Source of the DNA: Stenotrophomonas sp. Iso1
GTDB taxonomy: Bacteria > Pseudomonadota > Gammaproteobacteria > Xanthomonadales > Xanthomonadaceae
Reading direction: 5' to 3'
DNA: 64,000 bases
Assembly: GCF_027497995.1 (NCBI RefSeq)
Contig: NZ_JAODBT010000001.1
Span: forward strand, 124,001 to 188,000
Part shown: one piece after another, positions 26,475 through 39,680 of the stretch
Numbering within the stretch: the first letter of the stretch is position 1
Layout of the letters: every line of letters starts with the position of its first letter
Program-made: the position numbers and the translations under genes
Notes under the pieces: generated by a model
What the model saw: the letters and a program-made list of their open reading frames with translations, nothing else
Told to the model about the DNA's origin: nothing
Database searches by the model: none

Positions 26475-26966
26475 TCAACAGGAACAACGGGGGGAAAGGA
26501 ACAGCGGCGGGCTGCGTTCGGACAGCAGCTCGGGTAATTCGTTGGCGAGTGCGTTGCTGCTTTGAGCGCAAGCCATGCGCTGTGGTGCCAGTGGTCCGGC
26601 ATAGAGCGGCCGGCCATCGGCAGCCAGTACCAATAATTCGTAGTCGGTGCTGTCGGATGCGCCGAGAGACAGCTCTGCGATGCGCCCGCCATTGGCGCGC
26701 ATCGCCTGGGCGGTGCTCTGCCAGCTGCGGGTGGAGCTGTCGCAGTCACAACCGGCGCTGCGCAGCCGGATGGCGATCGGCGCGCCATTGCGGGAAGGAA
26801 GTTGGTTGCGTGCATCCAGCGCATCCCGCAATGCCAGGACCGCGGTCTCGTCACCCATTGGGCGCTGGCCCAGGCTGGCAAAGCAGGTGGTGATCCAGCC
26901 CAACCAGCAGGCGAGCAGGATCAGGCCGGTAATAACACCGGGCCGGAGGGCGGAGAGCGGGGACAT
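26475..26966 (-). CDS. Thioredoxin-like, DUF6436-type membrane-anchored protein
   Basis: A 163-residue protein with one N-terminal membrane anchor (VITGLILLACWLGWITTCF). The rest looks like an exported thioredoxin-like domain. A CDC pair (GCDCDSSTRSW) stands where a CxxC active site would be, and a later ELLVLAADGRPLYAGPL strand and the C-terminus SPRCSC complete the picture. This arrangement resembles DUF6436 proteins; the assignment is from memory of the pattern and is tentative. It lies 12 bases upstream of the chemoreceptor gene, same strand, suggesting a shared operon and perhaps redox input to the receptor. Confidence 0.55.
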   Translation of the reverse strand: MSPLSALRPGVITGLILLACWLGWITTCFASLGQRPMGDETAVLALRDALDARNQLPSRNGAPIAIRLRSAGCDCDSSTRSWQSTAQAMRANGGRIAELSLGASDSTDYELLVLAADGRPLYAGPLAPQRMACAQSSNALANELPELLSERSPPLFLSPRCSC

Positions 26967-27065
26967 TGAATGGTGGGGCTCGCAGTGCCCATTGCGGGCC
27001 TGCGGAACATCGTCTCGATAACGGCTATGCCCCCCTATCGGCGGCCAGCGGCCTTACTGAACCGG

Positions 27066-27083
27066 GCACCGCCGTTGCGGTGC
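27066..27083 (-). terminator. Hairpin after the hydrolase gene
   Basis: Perfect 7-bp stem GCACCGC / GCGGTGC with loop CGTT, 8 bases beyond the stop of the minus-strand hydrolase. No clear T-run, so only terminator-like. Confidence 0.4.
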
Positions 27084-27090
27084 GCGATGT

Positions 27091-27954
27091 TCAGCCCGCG
27101 TCAGGCAATGTCGAAATGAAGCGGCTGATGATGTCGGCCACCGCTTGAGGGTCGTCCATATGGACGTGGTGATGGCCGGCCAGGGTGTGCAGGCGGCCAT
27201 CGGGCAGCAATGCCGCGCGCTGGCTGCGTTCTGGCTCAGGGAAATATGCTTGCGCAGGTGTGGCATAGATCACCTGTACCGGGCACCGGATGGCGCTGAC
27301 CACATCACACACCTGGTCCTCGGTCATGCGTACTGCAGTGGGCAGCATCAGCCGTGGATCGCTGCGCCAGGTCCAGCCACCGTCCACTTGTTTGACCCCG
27401 CGTTCGACCAGCAGGCGTGCGGACGCTTCACTGAGCTGGTTGACCATCATGCGCGCGCGCACCGGCGCGGCCAGGTCCGGGAATAGGCGCAGCTGCTTGG
27501 TTTCGAGCTTCATTGCCGCGTCCACGTGGGTACGTAGCCGCTGCACGGTTTCGTTGGCCGGGGCGGCCAGGCCACCCAGTGCTTCGATCGACACCAGCGC
27601 CTGTACACGCTCACCTGCGACGGCAGCCACGAGGCTGGCGATGGCCGCACCCATGGAGTGGCCGAGCAGTACGAAACGCTCCCAACCCAATGCATCGGCG
27701 ATGGCCAATGTCTGCACGATGGCCAGCGGTGTGGTGTAGGGCGTGGTCAGTTGCAGGTGATCGCTGAAGCCGTGACCGGGCAGGTCCACCATCGCGATGT
27801 CCAGCGTGGGGAGGTGCGCGGCCAGTGGCAGGAAGCTGGCCGCATTGTCCAGCCAGCCGTGCAGGGCCAGTACTTTCAGGCTGCCGGGTTTGCCGGTGCG
27901 CAGGCCAGCAACGCGCTGCCCCTCCAACTGCAATTCGAAGGAAGTTGCGTTCAT
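27091..27954 (-). CDS. Alpha/beta hydrolase
   Basis: A 287-residue alpha/beta-hydrolase. The oxyanion-hole segment is [13 protein letters not shown] (near 29-41). The nucleophile elbow is GHSMG with S100, and the catalytic His lies in the C-terminal GHHHVHMD stretch (around 260-265). The substrate cannot be predicted; the family includes esterases, lipases and dehalogenase-like enzymes. Its ATG overlaps the hemH stop by ATGA, so it is translationally coupled to ferrochelatase. The function of this association is unknown. Confidence 0.85.
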   Translation of the reverse strand: MNATSFELQLEGQRVAGLRTGKPGSLKVLALHGWLDNAASFLPLAAHLPTLDIAMVDLPGHGFSDHLQLTTPYTTPLAIVQTLAIADALGWERFVLLGHSMGAAIASLVAAVAGERVQALVSIEALGGLAAPANETVQRLRTHVDAAMKLETKQLRLFPDLAAPVRARMMVNQLSEASARLLVERGVKQVDGGWTWRSDPRLMLPTAVRMTEDQVCDVVSAIRCPVQVIYATPAQAYFPEPERSQRAALLPDGRLHTLAGHHHVHMDDPQAVADIISRFISTLPDAG

Positions 27955-28913
27955 GCCATTTGTGCCGTTGCCAGCGTGGCCAGGGCGCGCGCGTGCGACG
28001 GTGCGTCGTTCAAGCAGGGGATGTAACGCATCTGCGCACCGCGTTCAGCCACGGTGGCGGTGAAGCCCAGCGCCACTTCTTCCAGCGTTTCCAGGCAGTC
28101 GGTGGCAAAGCCGGGGCAGACCACGTCCAGTGTCTTGAGGCCGCTTTGTGCCAGCGCCCACAACCGTGGCTCGGCATAGGGTTCAAGCCAGCGTTCACGG
28201 CCGAAGCGCGATTGATAGGTGAGCTCCCATTCGTCCGCCGACAGCCCCAGCGCGGCGGTAATCGCCTCGGCACTTGCCCGGCAGCGTTGCGGGTAGGGAT
28301 CGCCGGCGTCGGCCAGACGCTGTGGAATACCGTGGAAGGAGAACACCAGCTTGTCGCCGCGCCCGTGTTGCTGCCAATGCGCGGTGATGGACGCGGCCAC
28401 GGCAGCGGCCCATTGCGGATCGTCGGCGTAATCGCGGATCAACTGCACCTGGATCTGCGGATTGCGCGCCTGCCATTGCTGCACGCGGTCTTCCACCGAG
28501 GCGGTGGTGGTGGTCGAGAACTGCGGATACAACGGCAGCACCACGATGCGCTGGATGCCTTCTGCAACCAGCGCATCCAGTGCGGGCATCAGTGCCGGTG
28601 TGCCGTAGCGCATGGCATGGCGCACCCGCCACTGCGGCAGCTCGCGTTGCAGGCCTTCGGCCAGACGGCGGGTATGCACGGCCAGCGGCGAGCCGTCCGG
28701 CAGCCAGACCTGCGCGTATTTATGTGCGGAGCGGCCACTGCGCAGCGGCAGGATCAGGCCATGCAGCAAGGGTTTCCACAGCAGCGGCGGGATCGAAACC
28801 ACACGCGGATCGCTGAGGAATTCAGCAAGGTAGCGACGCACCGCCGGGGCGGTGGGTGTCTCTGGCGTGCCTAGATTGACCGCGAGCAGCGCGGTGATGG
28901 GGGCGTCGGACAT
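27951..28913 (-). CDS. hemH: Ferrochelatase
   Basis: Inserts Fe2+ into protoporphyrin IX, the last step of protohaem synthesis, at the inner membrane. 320 residues, normal for the proteobacterial enzyme. The family signature LVFSFHGIP (H194) and the metal-path glutamate in [14 protein letters not shown] (E275) are present, as are [12 protein letters not shown] at the start and [14 protein letters not shown]. It precedes the hydrolase gene with a 4-base overlap. Its start has a -10-like GAAAAT on the minus strand 6 bases upstream. Confidence 0.97.
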   Translation of the reverse strand: MSDAPITALLAVNLGTPETPTAPAVRRYLAEFLSDPRVVSIPPLLWKPLLHGLILPLRSGRSAHKYAQVWLPDGSPLAVHTRRLAEGLQRELPQWRVRHAMRYGTPALMPALDALVAEGIQRIVVLPLYPQFSTTTTASVEDRVQQWQARNPQIQVQLIRDYADDPQWAAAVAASITAHWQQHGRGDKLVFSFHGIPQRLADAGDPYPQRCRASAEAITAALGLSADEWELTYQSRFGRERWLEPYAEPRLWALAQSGLKTLDVVCPGFATDCLETLEEVALGFTATVAERGAQMRYIPCLNDAPSHARALATLATAQMA

Positions 28914-29220
28914 GCGCGCATTTTCGCAGGTCTGGGCCGGGAAGGGAGTGGAGACGGGAGTGAGTGGTGATGTGTAAGTAAGAGCGAAAGCAACGGCTTC
29001 CCCTCAGTCCTTCTTTGCACATTACGTAAAACAGGGGTTGAAGCCTGTTTCGGCCCAACCTCGTCCGCCGGAACCTCTCGCTTCTTTTCGCACCGCAATG
29101 GGGAGACCGGTGGCTTTGCAGTTGCTCCAACACACGGCCCTCACTCACTCCCGATTCATGGCTACGCCCCTAATTTCAAGCACTTGCTATATCTTTGTGC
29201 ATCGACCTACGGAGTTCACC
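28914..29220. other. Divergent intergenic region hemH / SYLF gene
   Basis: 307 bases without a credible gene. It must hold the hemH promoter (minus) and the promoter of the SYLF gene (plus). For the latter, a TATATC lies near 29188-29193 and a CGGAG ribosome site 7 bases before the ATG. No regulatory dyad was recognised. Confidence 0.5.
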
Positions 29221-30120
29221 ATGCGCCGCCTGCCGTGCCTTGTTCTGCTGCTGTCTGCGAGCCTGCTGTCCGCCAATGCCTTTGCCGGCCCCAAGGAAGA
29301 CCAGCGCGCCCGCAATGCGGTGCGTGTGCTCAGTGAAATCCAGGACATCCCGGAGCAGGCCATTCCGGACAAGCTGCTCGATGAAGGCCGCGCGATCATT
29401 GTCATCCCCGACACGATCAAGGCAGGTCTGGTGCTGGGCGGGCGTCGCGGCCATGGCCTGATGTCGGTCAAGACGCCTGACGGCAGTTGGTCCAGCCCGG
29501 TGTTCATCAAGCTCACGGGTGCCAGCATCGGCTTCCAGGCCGGCGTGCAGTCCTCCGACGTGATCCTGGTGTTCCGCAACGACCGCAGCCTGGACAACAT
29601 CGTCAACGGCAAATTCACCCTGGGTGCGGATGCAGGCGTGGCTGCCGGCCCGGTGGGCCGCAATGCCGCTGCCGCCACCGATGGCCAGCTCAAGGCCGAA
29701 ATCTGGTCGTGGTCGCGTGCACGTGGCCTGTTTGCCGGTGTTGCGCTGGATGGCGCGGCACTGCAGATCGACGATGCCGCCAATCTAGACGCCTACGGCC
29801 AGGGCACCACGCCGCGCATGATCATCGAGGGCCGCCTGGCGGCTGCACCTTCCAGTGATGTCGTAGCCTTCCGTGATCGTCTGGAAGAATCCACCTATGC
29901 CGCCCGCGAGAAGCGCGGCACCCAGGGCACCACTGCCCCGGTGGCTGCCTCGGCATCGCGTGCAGCGCCGGTGAGCGTTCAGGCTCCCGTCGCAACCGGT
30001 ACCGATACGGCTACCACCGAGCCGCTGCAGAACACGCCGGCGCAGGCTGCACCACATCAGGGCTTCCAGCCAGTGACCGAGGGCGAAATCCGCACCGAGT
30101 CGCTGGACGGCGGCAACTGA
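29221..30120 (+). CDS. Exported SYLF-domain (Ysc84-like) lipid-binding protein
   Basis: 299 residues from the ATG at 29221, chosen because it follows CGGAG and opens a signal peptide (MRRLPCLVLLLSASLLSANAFA). Upstream in-frame codons run through the intergenic region. The SYLF domain spans about 25-210: EGRAIIVIPDTIKAGLVLGG, SWSSPVFIKLTGASIGFQAG, and SWSRARGLFAGVALDGAAL. SYLF proteins bind phosphoinositides in eukaryotes; bacterial members are periplasmic and mostly uncharacterised. The C-terminal ~90 residues are a low-complexity Ala/Thr/Pro/Gln tail. It is followed by tatA after 75 bases on the same strand. Confidence 0.88.
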   Translation: MRRLPCLVLLLSASLLSANAFAGPKEDQRARNAVRVLSEIQDIPEQAIPDKLLDEGRAIIVIPDTIKAGLVLGGRRGHGLMSVKTPDGSWSSPVFIKLTGASIGFQAGVQSSDVILVFRNDRSLDNIVNGKFTLGADAGVAAGPVGRNAAAATDGQLKAEIWSWSRARGLFAGVALDGAALQIDDAANLDAYGQGTTPRMIIEGRLAAAPSSDVVAFRDRLEESTYAAREKRGTQGTTAPVAASASRAAPVSVQAPVATGTDTATTEPLQNTPAQAAPHQGFQPVTEGEIRTESLDGGN

Positions 30121-30195
30121 CCTTTGGCATAGCGATTGGCTAAGGCCGTGTGCGTTATGCTCATCCACCTTCCACATTAATTACGCGAGCAGATC

Positions 30196-30423
30196 ATGGG
30201 CAGTTTCAGCATCTGGCACTGGTTGGTCGTGCTGGTCATCGTCCTGCTGGTGTTTGGCACCAAGAAGTTGACCAGCGGTGCCAAGGATCTCGGCAGTGCG
30301 GTCAAGGAATTCAAGAAAGGCATGCGCGACGAGGACAAGCCGGCTGCGCAGCTGGGCGATGAGTCGAGCGATGCCGAAAAGAGCCGCGAAAAGCAGGCTG
30401 AGCACGACAAACAAGCGCGTTGA
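30196..30423 (+). CDS. tatA: Sec-independent translocase subunit TatA
   Basis: 75 residues: one N-terminal membrane helix ([19 protein letters not shown]) with the conserved FG hinge before an amphipathic helix ([12 protein letters not shown]), then an acidic/basic tail. TatA oligomerises to form the passage for folded proteins carrying twin-arginine signals. It is the first gene of tatABC, with tatB 15 bases downstream. Confidence 0.96.
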   Translation: MGSFSIWHWLVVLVIVLLVFGTKKLTSGAKDLGSAVKEFKKGMRDEDKPAAQLGDESSDAEKSREKQAEHDKQAR

Positions 30424-30438
30424 TCCGGAGTTTCGGGC

Positions 30439-30924
30439 GTGTTTGATATCGGCTTCAGCGAACTGCTGTTGATTGCGGTGGTTGCGTTGGTGGTACTGGG
30501 TCCGGAGCGCCTGCCCAAGGCGGCGCGGTTTGCCGGCCTGTGGGTGCGCCGTGCTCGCAACCAGTGGGATTCGGTGAAGCAGGAGCTGGAACGCGAACTG
30601 CACGCCGAGGAAATCAAACGCAATCTGCAGGATGTGCGCCAGTCGATGCAGCAGACTGAAACCGAGCTGCGCGATCAAGCCCGGCAGGTGCGCGACGGTG
30701 CTGACGCCATCCAGCAGGAAGCGCAGCAGGCTGATCTTCAACCGCCCGGCCTTCAACAACACGAAGTGCCAGCCCCGGCCGAAGCTGAGCGTGTGATCGA
30801 GCCTCGCCCGATCAGGCCGGCGCCCGCGCTGGAGTCGGAGATGGGCAACCGTGCAATCGCGCTGGATACGCCGGCCCCGCCTGCCGCTGACGCCGCGCCC
30901 TCCACGCCGGAGCGGACGCAATGA
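30439..30924 (+). CDS. tatB: Sec-independent translocase subunit TatB
   Basis: 161 residues from a GTG at 30439. The N-terminus [20 protein letters not shown] is diagnostic, followed by GPERLP and an amphipathic helix region. A long helical middle and a Pro/Ala-rich C-terminus complete it. TatB binds TatC and twin-arginine precursors. The stop overlaps the tatC ATG by four bases. Confidence 0.96.
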   Translation: MFDIGFSELLLIAVVALVVLGPERLPKAARFAGLWVRRARNQWDSVKQELERELHAEEIKRNLQDVRQSMQQTETELRDQARQVRDGADAIQQEAQQADLQPPGLQQHEVPAPAEAERVIEPRPIRPAPALESEMGNRAIALDTPAPPAADAAPSTPERTQ

Positions 30925-31670
30925 GCGCCAATGAATCCAACGAAAGCCCGTTGATCGAGCACCTGATCGAGCTGCGTGCACGTCTGGTGCGCGCGCTGAT
31001 GGGACTGGGCGTGGTGCTGCTGGCGCTGCTGCCGTTCTCGCGCACGCTTTACACGCACCTGGCCACGCCGCTGATCTCTCAGCTGCCGGCAGGGCAGTCC
31101 ATGATTGCCACCAATCCGGCGGGCGCATTTTTCGCGCCGCTGAAGTTGACCTTCTTCACCGCCGTATTCGTGGCGGTGCCGTGGCTGCTGTATCAGGCCT
31201 GGGCCTTTGTCGCGCCGGGGTTGTATGCGCGCGAACGGCGCCTGGCTGTACCTCTGCTGGGCTCGGCGATGGCGTTGTTCTACATCGGTTGCGCGTTTGC
31301 GTACTTTCTGGTGTTGCCAGCGGTGTTTCACTTCCTCACTACCTTTCGTCCGGAAGTGATCGCCATCACGCCAGATGCAAACGCCTATCTGGATTTTGTG
31401 CTGGCCATCTTCTTTGCCTTTGGCGCCAGTTTTGAACTGCCGGTGGCGATGGTGATCCTGGTGCTGCTGGGCTGGGTAACACCGCAGCAGCTACGTGAAG
31501 GCCGTGGTTATGCGGTCGTGGGCATCTTCGTGCTGGCCGCGGTACTGACCCCGCCGGACGTGGTGTCGCAGTTGATGCTGGCCATTCCCATGTGCGTGCT
31601 CTACGAACTGGGTATCCATGCCTCGCGCTGGTTGTTGCCGCGTGATCAGGACAAGACCGCGGCACCCTGA
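30921..31670 (+). CDS. tatC: Sec-independent translocase subunit TatC
   Basis: 249 residues with six membrane segments. The N-terminal [12 protein letters not shown] is the precursor-binding face, and [12 protein letters not shown] and the later [11 protein letters not shown] and [15 protein letters not shown] blocks are typical. TatC recognises the twin-arginine signal together with TatB. It is the last gene of tatABC. Confidence 0.97.
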   Translation: MSANESNESPLIEHLIELRARLVRALMGLGVVLLALLPFSRTLYTHLATPLISQLPAGQSMIATNPAGAFFAPLKLTFFTAVFVAVPWLLYQAWAFVAPGLYARERRLAVPLLGSAMALFYIGCAFAYFLVLPAVFHFLTTFRPEVIAITPDANAYLDFVLAIFFAFGASFELPVAMVILVLLGWVTPQQLREGRGYAVVGIFVLAAVLTPPDVVSQLMLAIPMCVLYELGIHASRWLLPRDQDKTAAP

Positions 31671-31772
31671 ATAGATGTATTCAACGTCTTCAGGTTTTCT
31701 GCGTTACCTTTCCGCCGGATAGGGGCTGCGCGTTATCGGGCAGGCCTGGGAACCGCCAGGGGGAATTCCCGT

Positions 31773-35344
<3,572 letters not shown>

Positions 35345-35360
<16 letters not shown>

Positions 35361-36211
35361 GCCCGTCCACCCCCGCAGCGTGTCGCGATGAAATCGACGA
35401 TATCGAAGTCGATGGTTTCATCCAGGCGATGACGCGGCGCCATGGCTACGACTTCAGCGGCTACGCACCGGCCTCGCTCAAACGGCGGGTGCTGGCGGTG
35501 GTGCAGTCGCTGGAGATCGCGCACGTCGGCGAGCTGACCGCTCGCGTACTGCGTGACGATGAGATGGTGCCGCAGGTCATTGCCAAGTTGTCGGTGCCGG
35601 TGTCGGAGATGTTCCGCAACCCGGCGGTGTTCCGGAAGCTTCGTGATGAAGTGTTCCCGGTGCTGGCCTCCTACCCGCAGATCAACATCTGGCAGGCCGG
35701 CTGTGCGCATGGCCAGGAAGTGTATTCACTGGCCATCCTGCTCAAGGAAGCCGGCCTGTACGACCGTTGCCAGATATTTGCCACTGACTTCAGCGACGAG
35801 GCATTGGCGCGGGCACAGGAAGGCATCTTCCCGATCCGCGATGCGCGGCTTTATTCGGAGAACTACCTCGCCGCCGGTGGCCAGCACACGTTGTCGGACT
35901 ATTACCACGCACGCTATGACTTCATGAAGCTGGATGAGCGATTGAAAGAGCGGGTCACGTTCGCCAACCACAACCTGGTCTGCGACGGCGTGTTCTGCGA
36001 AGCGCAGCTGATCCTGTGTCGCAACGTGCTGATCTATTTTTCCGACGCATTGCAGGACCGCGTGCTGGGCTTGTTCCGCAGCAGCCTGAGCCGCGGCGGC
36101 ATCCTGTGTCTGGGCAACCGCGAGTCGATCCGCTTCGCGCCCAGTGCACGTGATTTCGTGCCGTTGGACGCCGAGCTGCGGCTATACCGCAATGCCGGAG
36201 GAACGCTGTGA
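35345..36211 (+). CDS. CheR-type protein-glutamate methyltransferase
   Basis: 288 residues from the ATG at 35345, which lies inside the end of the kinase gene. The N-terminal helical domain (DGFIQAMTRRHGYDFSGYAP) is followed by the SAM-binding domain with INIWQAGCAHGQEVYSLAIL and the conserved LILCRNVLIYF. CheR enzymes methylate glutamates of chemoreceptors. Here no receptor gene is in the operon, so the substrate may be the helical regions of the adjacent kinase or a remote receptor. The stop overlaps the cheB-like GTG by GTGA. Confidence 0.92.
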
Positions 36212-36789
36212 ATCCGCAGCAGGCATCGCCGCCAGAGATCGTGGTGATGGGGTGCTCGGCGGGTGGGTTGTCGGCGCTGCACCGGGTGCTGGGCGGGCTG
36301 TCCGGGCCGCTGCCGGTGCCGATGGTGGTGGTCTGCCACAGTGGCTCGGAAGACATGCGGGTGTTCTGCGAACTGCTGGAAAGCCGCAGTGGATTGCCGG
36401 TGCTGGAAGCCGAAGAGCGGCTGCTGCCCGAACCCGGCAACGTCTATGTCGCGCCTGCTGGTTATCACCTGTTGCTGGAGCGCGATAAGCGTTTTGCCTT
36501 GAGTGTTGATCCGCGCGTGGCGTTCTCGCGTCCATCAATTGATGTGTTGTTTGAATCGGCTGCCGAGGTGTGGCGCCACGGTGTGCTGGCGGTGCTGATG
36601 ACCGGCGCCAACGCCGACGGTGCCGAAGGTTGTGCAAAAGTGCGCCGCGCCGGCGGCACCGTGGTGGTGCAGGACCCGGAAACCGCGCAGGTTCCGATGA
36701 TGCCCGCCGCCGCGCTGGAGCTTGCCGGCGCCGACTATTGCCTGCCCTTGCCGGAAATTTCTCTTTTGCTGGAATCCCTATGTTCGTGA
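36208..36789 (+). CDS. CheB-type methylesterase, receiver-less
   Basis: 193 residues from a GTG at 36208. Only the methylesterase domain is present: nucleophile in MGCSAGGLSAL (S17), His in VVVCHSGSED (H44), Asp in MTGANADGAEG (D137). It lacks the N-terminal receiver of E. coli CheB, so it must be controlled otherwise, perhaps by the kinase or the neighbouring receiver proteins. It overlaps cheR by 4 bases and the next gene by 10 bases. Confidence 0.9.
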   Translation: MNPQQASPPEIVVMGCSAGGLSALHRVLGGLSGPLPVPMVVVCHSGSEDMRVFCELLESRSGLPVLEAEERLLPEPGNVYVAPAGYHLLLERDKRFALSVDPRVAFSRPSIDVLFESAAEVWRHGVLAVLMTGANADGAEGCAKVRRAGGTVVVQDPETAQVPMMPAAALELAGADYCLPLPEISLLLESLCS

Positions 36790-37778
36790 CCAAGTCACCT
36801 GCCACGCAGCGCCCCAAGATACTGGCCGTGGACGACAACCCGGCCAACCTGCTGGTGATCCGTCGTGTACTGGCCAAGCTCGATGTCGAAGTGGTCGAAG
36901 CCTCCTGTGGCAACGATGCGCTGAAGGCCACGTTGGACGACGAGTTTGCGCTGGTGCTGTTGGACGTCTACATGCCGGACATCAACGGCTTTGAAGTGGC
37001 CGAAATCCTGTCGCAGGAAGAAGGCACGCGGCAGACGCCGATCATCTTCGTCACCGCAACCTATGCCGACGACGTGCACCGGCTCAAGGGGTATGGCTTT
37101 GGCGCGGTGGACTACATGGCCAAGCCGCTGGAAGCGACCATTCTGCTGTCCAAGGTGCAGGTGTTCCTGGAGCTGTACCGGCACCGTGTTGCGTTGCGCG
37201 CGGCGCTGGGTGAGTTGTCCGAGCGCAACCGGCAACTGGAGATCGAAGTAGAGCAGCGCAAGCTGATGGAGCAGGAGATGCGTCACCTGGCCATGCACGA
37301 CATGCTCACCGGGTTACCCAACCGGGCCTTGTTCATGGACCGCCTGGAGAGTGCACACCATCGCGCCGTGCGGCATGGCGGCATGTTCGCGCTGGTCTAT
37401 GTGGACGTGGACCGCTTCAAGGAAGTCAACGACACCTGGGGCCATGCTGCCGGCGATGCCATGTTGGTCGAACTGGCCGCACGATTGCGCAGCACCTTGC
37501 GCGAGAACGACACCGTCGCGCGGTTGGGCGGCGATGAGTTCGCGTTGGTGCTGGAAGAACTGGAGGACCTGCAGGATGCGGAGCGGTTGTTGGAGCGCGT
37601 GCGCGCAGCGCTGCTATCGCCGATGCAGTACCAGCGCGATGGCGAAGAAATCACCCTGTCCGTGAGCGCCAGCATCGGCCTTGCGGCTTACCCGGCCGAC
37701 GGCGCCGAGGTGGGTGCCTTGCTGCATGCCGCCGATCAGGCGATGTACCAGATCAAGCGTGGCGGCGACGCGGTGTGA
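36780..37778 (+). CDS. Response regulator with diguanylate cyclase (GGDEF) output
   Basis: 332 residues from the ATG at 36780, inside the end of cheB. The receiver (10-130) has the acidic pair VDDN and phospho-acceptor D62 in LLDVYMPDING, with the lysine in MAKP. A coiled-coil linker (~135-168) leads to the GGDEF domain (170-330) with intact GGDEF at 250-254 and an inhibitory-site RxxD (REND, 241-244) five residues earlier. It should therefore be an active, product-inhibited c-di-GMP synthase. It is the likely output of the hybrid kinase encoded at the head of the operon. Confidence 0.94.
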   Translation: MFVTKSPATQRPKILAVDDNPANLLVIRRVLAKLDVEVVEASCGNDALKATLDDEFALVLLDVYMPDINGFEVAEILSQEEGTRQTPIIFVTATYADDVHRLKGYGFGAVDYMAKPLEATILLSKVQVFLELYRHRVALRAALGELSERNRQLEIEVEQRKLMEQEMRHLAMHDMLTGLPNRALFMDRLESAHHRAVRHGGMFALVYVDVDRFKEVNDTWGHAAGDAMLVELAARLRSTLRENDTVARLGGDEFALVLEELEDLQDAERLLERVRAALLSPMQYQRDGEEITLSVSASIGLAAYPADGAEVGALLHAADQAMYQIKRGGDAV

Positions 37779-37817
37779 GCTGCCGGGCTGGGATGAAATC
37801 CCAGCCTATGAGCGGAC

Positions 37818-38723
37818 TCAGGCCTCAAACACGTGGCCCGAAGGCTTCGGTGCCGACGGTGTACCGGCCGTGGTTGGCGCCAGCATCTGCTTCCATGCGG
37901 CGTATACCGCACCGGCAAATACCGGCATCAGTACCGCCATCAGCAGCAACTGGGCAATGGCCAGTGCGGCCGTTTGGCCCGCAACCAGGCCGACGATCAG
38001 CGCCACGATCATTACTGCGAAATAGATTGCGAAGATCGCGATGAAAGCCAGCACGAAGAACACCAGCATCGCCGGCAGGTTGTGGATGCTGGCACGCAGG
38101 CTCTGACGCAACGCCTGTACGCCGGTGCGGTTCTCGAACATCACCTGTGGCGGCATCACGAACAGTGCCAGCGTCAACGCAGCGAACGTGCCCAGCATCA
38201 GCGCCAGCCACAGCAGGATGCGACCGGCCGGCAACGTCGCCACCAGTGACTCGATCTGCGTCGGATCCGGCTGTACGCCGGACTGGCTGATCTCGTTGAT
38301 CTTTAACATCACGTCCGACAGCTGCTGGAAGCCGGCGGGGCCGCCGACCAGCACGAACAGCAGCGCACCCAGCACCAGCGCGGCGATCAGCTGCGGCAGC
38401 AGGGCGACCAGCAGATGCGGTGCGCGGCCTTCCTGCACACCCTGCAACAGATGCACCGGGCGCGCTTGACGGCCCTGGTCGACCTCGCGGATGGCCCACA
38501 ACATGCCGCCCATGAACAACGGGCCGGCCAGGATCAACAGGAACTGCAGCACCAGGCCCAGCGATGCCGGGGCCAGCATCGCCAGCGACAGCACCAGTGA
38601 GGTGCCTACGCCCCACAGGATGCCCAGCGAACCCAACGCCAGCGGCGCGCGCTTGAGCAGGCCAAAGCCGGTCAGCAACCAATCCGCACCGGCAGACGCC
38701 GGCACTTTGTGAATCTCGCTCAT
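37818..38723 (-). CDS. BPSS1780-family membrane protein
   Basis: A 301-residue polytopic protein. After a short N-terminus with KVPASAGADWLLTGFGLLKRAP it has five or six membrane segments (for example LGSLGILWGVGTSLVLSLAML and the long LVFFVLAFIAIFAIYFAVMIVAL, cited here in part). The N-terminal pattern matches the BPSS1780 family of uncharacterised membrane proteins. The gene is convergent with the GGDEF gene and 40 bases from it. Its upstream gap to 38948 shows one hairpin (38925-38941, GCTGGCG / CGCCAGC) at the end of the amidotransferase gene. Confidence 0.7.
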   Translation of the reverse strand: MSEIHKVPASAGADWLLTGFGLLKRAPLALGSLGILWGVGTSLVLSLAMLAPASLGLVLQFLLILAGPLFMGGMLWAIREVDQGRQARPVHLLQGVQEGRAPHLLVALLPQLIAALVLGALLFVLVGGPAGFQQLSDVMLKINEISQSGVQPDPTQIESLVATLPAGRILLWLALMLGTFAALTLALFVMPPQVMFENRTGVQALRQSLRASIHNLPAMLVFFVLAFIAIFAIYFAVMIVALIVGLVAGQTAALAIAQLLLMAVLMPVFAGAVYAAWKQMLAPTTAGTPSAPKPSGHVFEA

Positions 38724-38948
38724 TGCAGTTCCGAAACAAGGGGGGACGCCGGCAACGCTGCAGACGCCGGCCGATTATCGCCCGAAACCCAACCCGGGGT
38801 TATGAGCAACAAGTAACGGGGTATGGGGGGCGGCGAGCGGGAGGCGGGAGGTAGCGTTTGAGCACGGCCACGAAAGCCTCGCTGGACCGCGTTCCGCCCA
38901 TGCCGGGCTCCCGCCGACGCCGATGCTGGCGCAACGCCAGCGGCACCT

Positions 38949-39680
38949 TCAATGCGTTGAACTACCCCGACGCACATGCCGCACAAACCGGCGCAGCAAC
39001 TGCCTTGCCAGCGGTGCTGCGCTCACATCGCGGGCGACGCTGCGGGCGCAGCCGCCGTGGCGGGCGATGCAGTCGGCGCGGGCGCGGACGTAACCGCGCA
39101 TGTGGTGGGTGGCGAATTCCGGGTGGAACTGCAGGCCCCAGGTCTGTTCGCCCCAGCGGAAGGCGTGGCAGTTGTCCTGTGCCGAGCGGGCCAGCACGGT
39201 GGCGCCGTCGGGTGCGCGCAGTACGGTCTGCAGGTGCGTGGCATGGGCCGGGAAGCTGGCTGGCAGGCCGGCAAACAGGGGATCGGCGGCGGCCGGTGCT
39301 TCCAGTTCCAGCACGATGGTGCCGGACTCGCGCCCGGCCGGGTTGTAATCCACCTGTCCACCCAAGGCATGCGCCAGCAGCTGGTGGCCGTAGCAGATGC
39401 CCAGCAGCGGCATGCCGCCGTGGGCGGCGTCGCGCAACCAGTCGGCACTGCGTTCGCTCCAGTCGGCGCGGTCGGTGACGAAGGCCGCCGAGCCGGTCAC
39501 GATGGTGGCGGCGAAATCACCACGGTCGGGCAGTGCTTCGCCGTGTTCGACGTTGACCACCACCGTCTCGGCTTCTTCCAACCCGGCGGCGACGCGGATC
39601 CAGTGCGGGAAGCGCCCATAACGGCGCAGGGTCGGGAACGGCTGCCCGGTTTCAACAATCAAGAACGGCTGGGGCTTCAT
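38949..39680 (-). CDS. Class I glutamine amidotransferase
   Basis: 243 residues forming a complete GATase domain: nucleophile in LLGICYGHQL (C96), and the His/Glu pair in WGLQFHPEF (H186, E188). This matches the stand-alone, GMP-synthase-like amidotransferases, which release ammonia from glutamine or hydrolyse gamma-glutamyl compounds. No synthase partner is adjacent. Instead its ATG overlaps the stop of the GspE/PilB-like gene by ATGA, so the two are translationally coupled. The C-terminal ~30 residues are Arg-rich and unconserved. Substrate unknown. Confidence 0.85.
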   Translation of the reverse strand: MKPQPFLIVETGQPFPTLRRYGRFPHWIRVAAGLEEAETVVVNVEHGEALPDRGDFAATIVTGSAAFVTDRADWSERSADWLRDAAHGGMPLLGICYGHQLLAHALGGQVDYNPAGRESGTIVLELEAPAAADPLFAGLPASFPAHATHLQTVLRAPDGATVLARSAQDNCHAFRWGEQTWGLQFHPEFATHHMRGYVRARADCIARHGGCARSVARDVSAAPLARQLLRRFVRHVRRGSSTH

